From NCBI GenBank assembly GCA_023818905.1, contig JAMWDE010000038.1, forward strand, positions 1 through 7,891: a stretch of DNA of 7,891 nt, read 5' to 3'. This DNA is from Candidatus Omnitrophota bacterium. GTDB taxonomy: Bacteria; Omnitrophota; Gorgyraeia; Gygaellales; Profunditerraquicolaceae. This document shows positions 7,267-7,891 of this stretch, in pieces (positions within the stretch are counted from its first letter, which is position 1; the number at the start of each line of letters is the position of its first letter). The position numbers and the translations under genes are program-made. The notes under the pieces are model-generated. The model saw only the letters and a list, made by a program, of their open reading frames with translations, was not told where the DNA came from and ran no database searches.

Positions 7267-7891
7267 TTATTCCCGCTATAGATATAAAAGATGGTTTTGT
7301 GGTAAGATTCACACAGGGCAAATTCCAAAAGAAGATGTATTCTAAAGACCCCATAAAGACCGCTCGGCACTGGCAGAGACAGGGCGCCCAGCTTTTACAT
7401 ATTGTAGATTTAGACGGCGCAAGCACTGGCATACCTAAAAATTTGGGCATAATTAAAATGCTTATAAAAAGTCTAAACGTGCCTATTCAGATAGGAGGGG
7501 GCATAAGGTCTTTAGATACCATTGAGGGCTTAGTAAAGGAAGGCGTGTTTCGGGTAGTATTAGGCACAAGGGCTATTGAAGATATCAAATTTCTAAAGCA
7601 GGCATTTGATAAATTTAAACAGAAGATTATCGTGAGCCTGGATGTTAGGGATGGCATACTAGCAACAAGAGGTTGGCAGACCACATATAAGAAAATAGAT
7701 ATACAAGAATTCTGTCAGATTTTGAAAGATATTGGCTTTACAGAGATTATCTACACTGATATATCTAAAGACGGCACCCTAAGAGGGCCTAATATAAAAG
7801 TGATAAAGAGTTTATTAAAAAACACAGGCTTAAAGCTGATTGCCTCTGGAGGGATATCCTCCCTGGAGGATATCCGTAAACTAAAAATGCT
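7260..7891 (+). CDS. hisA: Phosphoribosyl-formimino-AICAR phosphate isomerase HisA, 3' end outside window
   Basis: HisA is the TIM-barrel isomerase that converts ProFAR to PRFAR by an Amadori rearrangement, making the substrate of HisH/HisF. The window holds 210 codons of an expected 240 or so; the frame is open to the right edge. Visible features are the N-terminal LIIPAIDIKDG with catalytic Asp8, HIVDLDGA at 47-54, the phosphate-binding GGGIRS at 79-84, VSLDVRDG at 125-132 with the second catalytic Asp128, GWQ at 138-140, TDISKDGTLRGPN at 166-178 and the second phosphate loop ASGGISSLEDI at 195-205. The GW motif and LDVR (rather than IDA) mark HisA and not HisF. The ATG at 7260 overlaps the hisH stop (7-base overlap), which implies translational coupling. 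Half-barrel duplication, typical of the family, shows in the two phosphate loops. Confidence 0.96.
   Translation, partial: MLIIPAIDIKDGFVVRFTQGKFQKKMYSKDPIKTARHWQRQGAQLLHIVDLDGASTGIPKNLGIIKMLIKSLNVPIQIGGGIRSLDTIEGLVKEGVFRVVLGTRAIEDIKFLKQAFDKFKQKIIVSLDVRDGILATRGWQTTYKKIDIQEFCQILKDIGFTEIIYTDISKDGTLRGPNIKVIKSLLKNTGLKLIASGGISSLEDIRKLKM

Noticed and set aside
7260..7891. hisA as a truncated pseudogene
   Set aside because: The frame is open to the window edge with all expected catalytic and phosphate-binding motifs in place; it is cut by the window and shows no mutation.

Overview
The window is a dense single-strand stretch of bacterial chromosome. Eight genes all read on the + strand, and the longest gap between them is about 40 bases. 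In order: the 3' end of recA, an HtrA/DegP-type periplasmic serine protease, recX, alaS, then the histidine genes hisD, hisB (dehydratase only), hisH and the 5' part of hisA, which runs off the right edge. No RNA gene, mobile element, CRISPR array, convincing terminator or phage-like segment was seen, and no gene-free stretch exceeds 40 bases.

Organism: a Gram-negative-type (diderm) bacterium is suggested by the exported two-PDZ HtrA protease. The DNA is moderately AT-rich, with many AGA/AGG arginine and ATA isoleucine codons. The AlaRS wording (PRDDPTVLFTPAGMNQF, RCLRTDDLDKVGKTSGHH, a Cys-rich insert) and the recA-recX-alaS linkage resemble uncultivated lineages near Omnitrophota and the PVC group. 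That placement is inference from remembered family patterns and is tentative.

Layout: bases 1-2155 hold a recombination block (recA and its modulator recX) split by the protease gene. Bases 2183-4813 hold alanyl-tRNA synthetase. Bases 4821-7891 hold a histidine operon segment in the order D-B-H-A. HisB makes imidazole acetol phosphate in the middle of the pathway, HisD does the last two oxidations, HisA makes PRFAR, and HisH supplies ammonia to HisF for ring closure. HisF is presumably encoded just past the right edge. hisG and hisC are not in this part of the cluster.

The junctions are tight: 2 bp for htrA/recX, 7 bp for alaS/hisD, 0 bp for hisB/hisH and a 7 bp overlap for hisH/hisA. With no terminator visible, the whole block may be read as one long transcript. 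Nothing here looks like a new defence or mobile system. The points most worth a second look are protein-level: a HisB that has Thr where the second metal-binding His of the C-terminal HHxxE motif is expected, a HisD with an in-frame loss of about 17 residues, and a protease gene lying between recA and recX.
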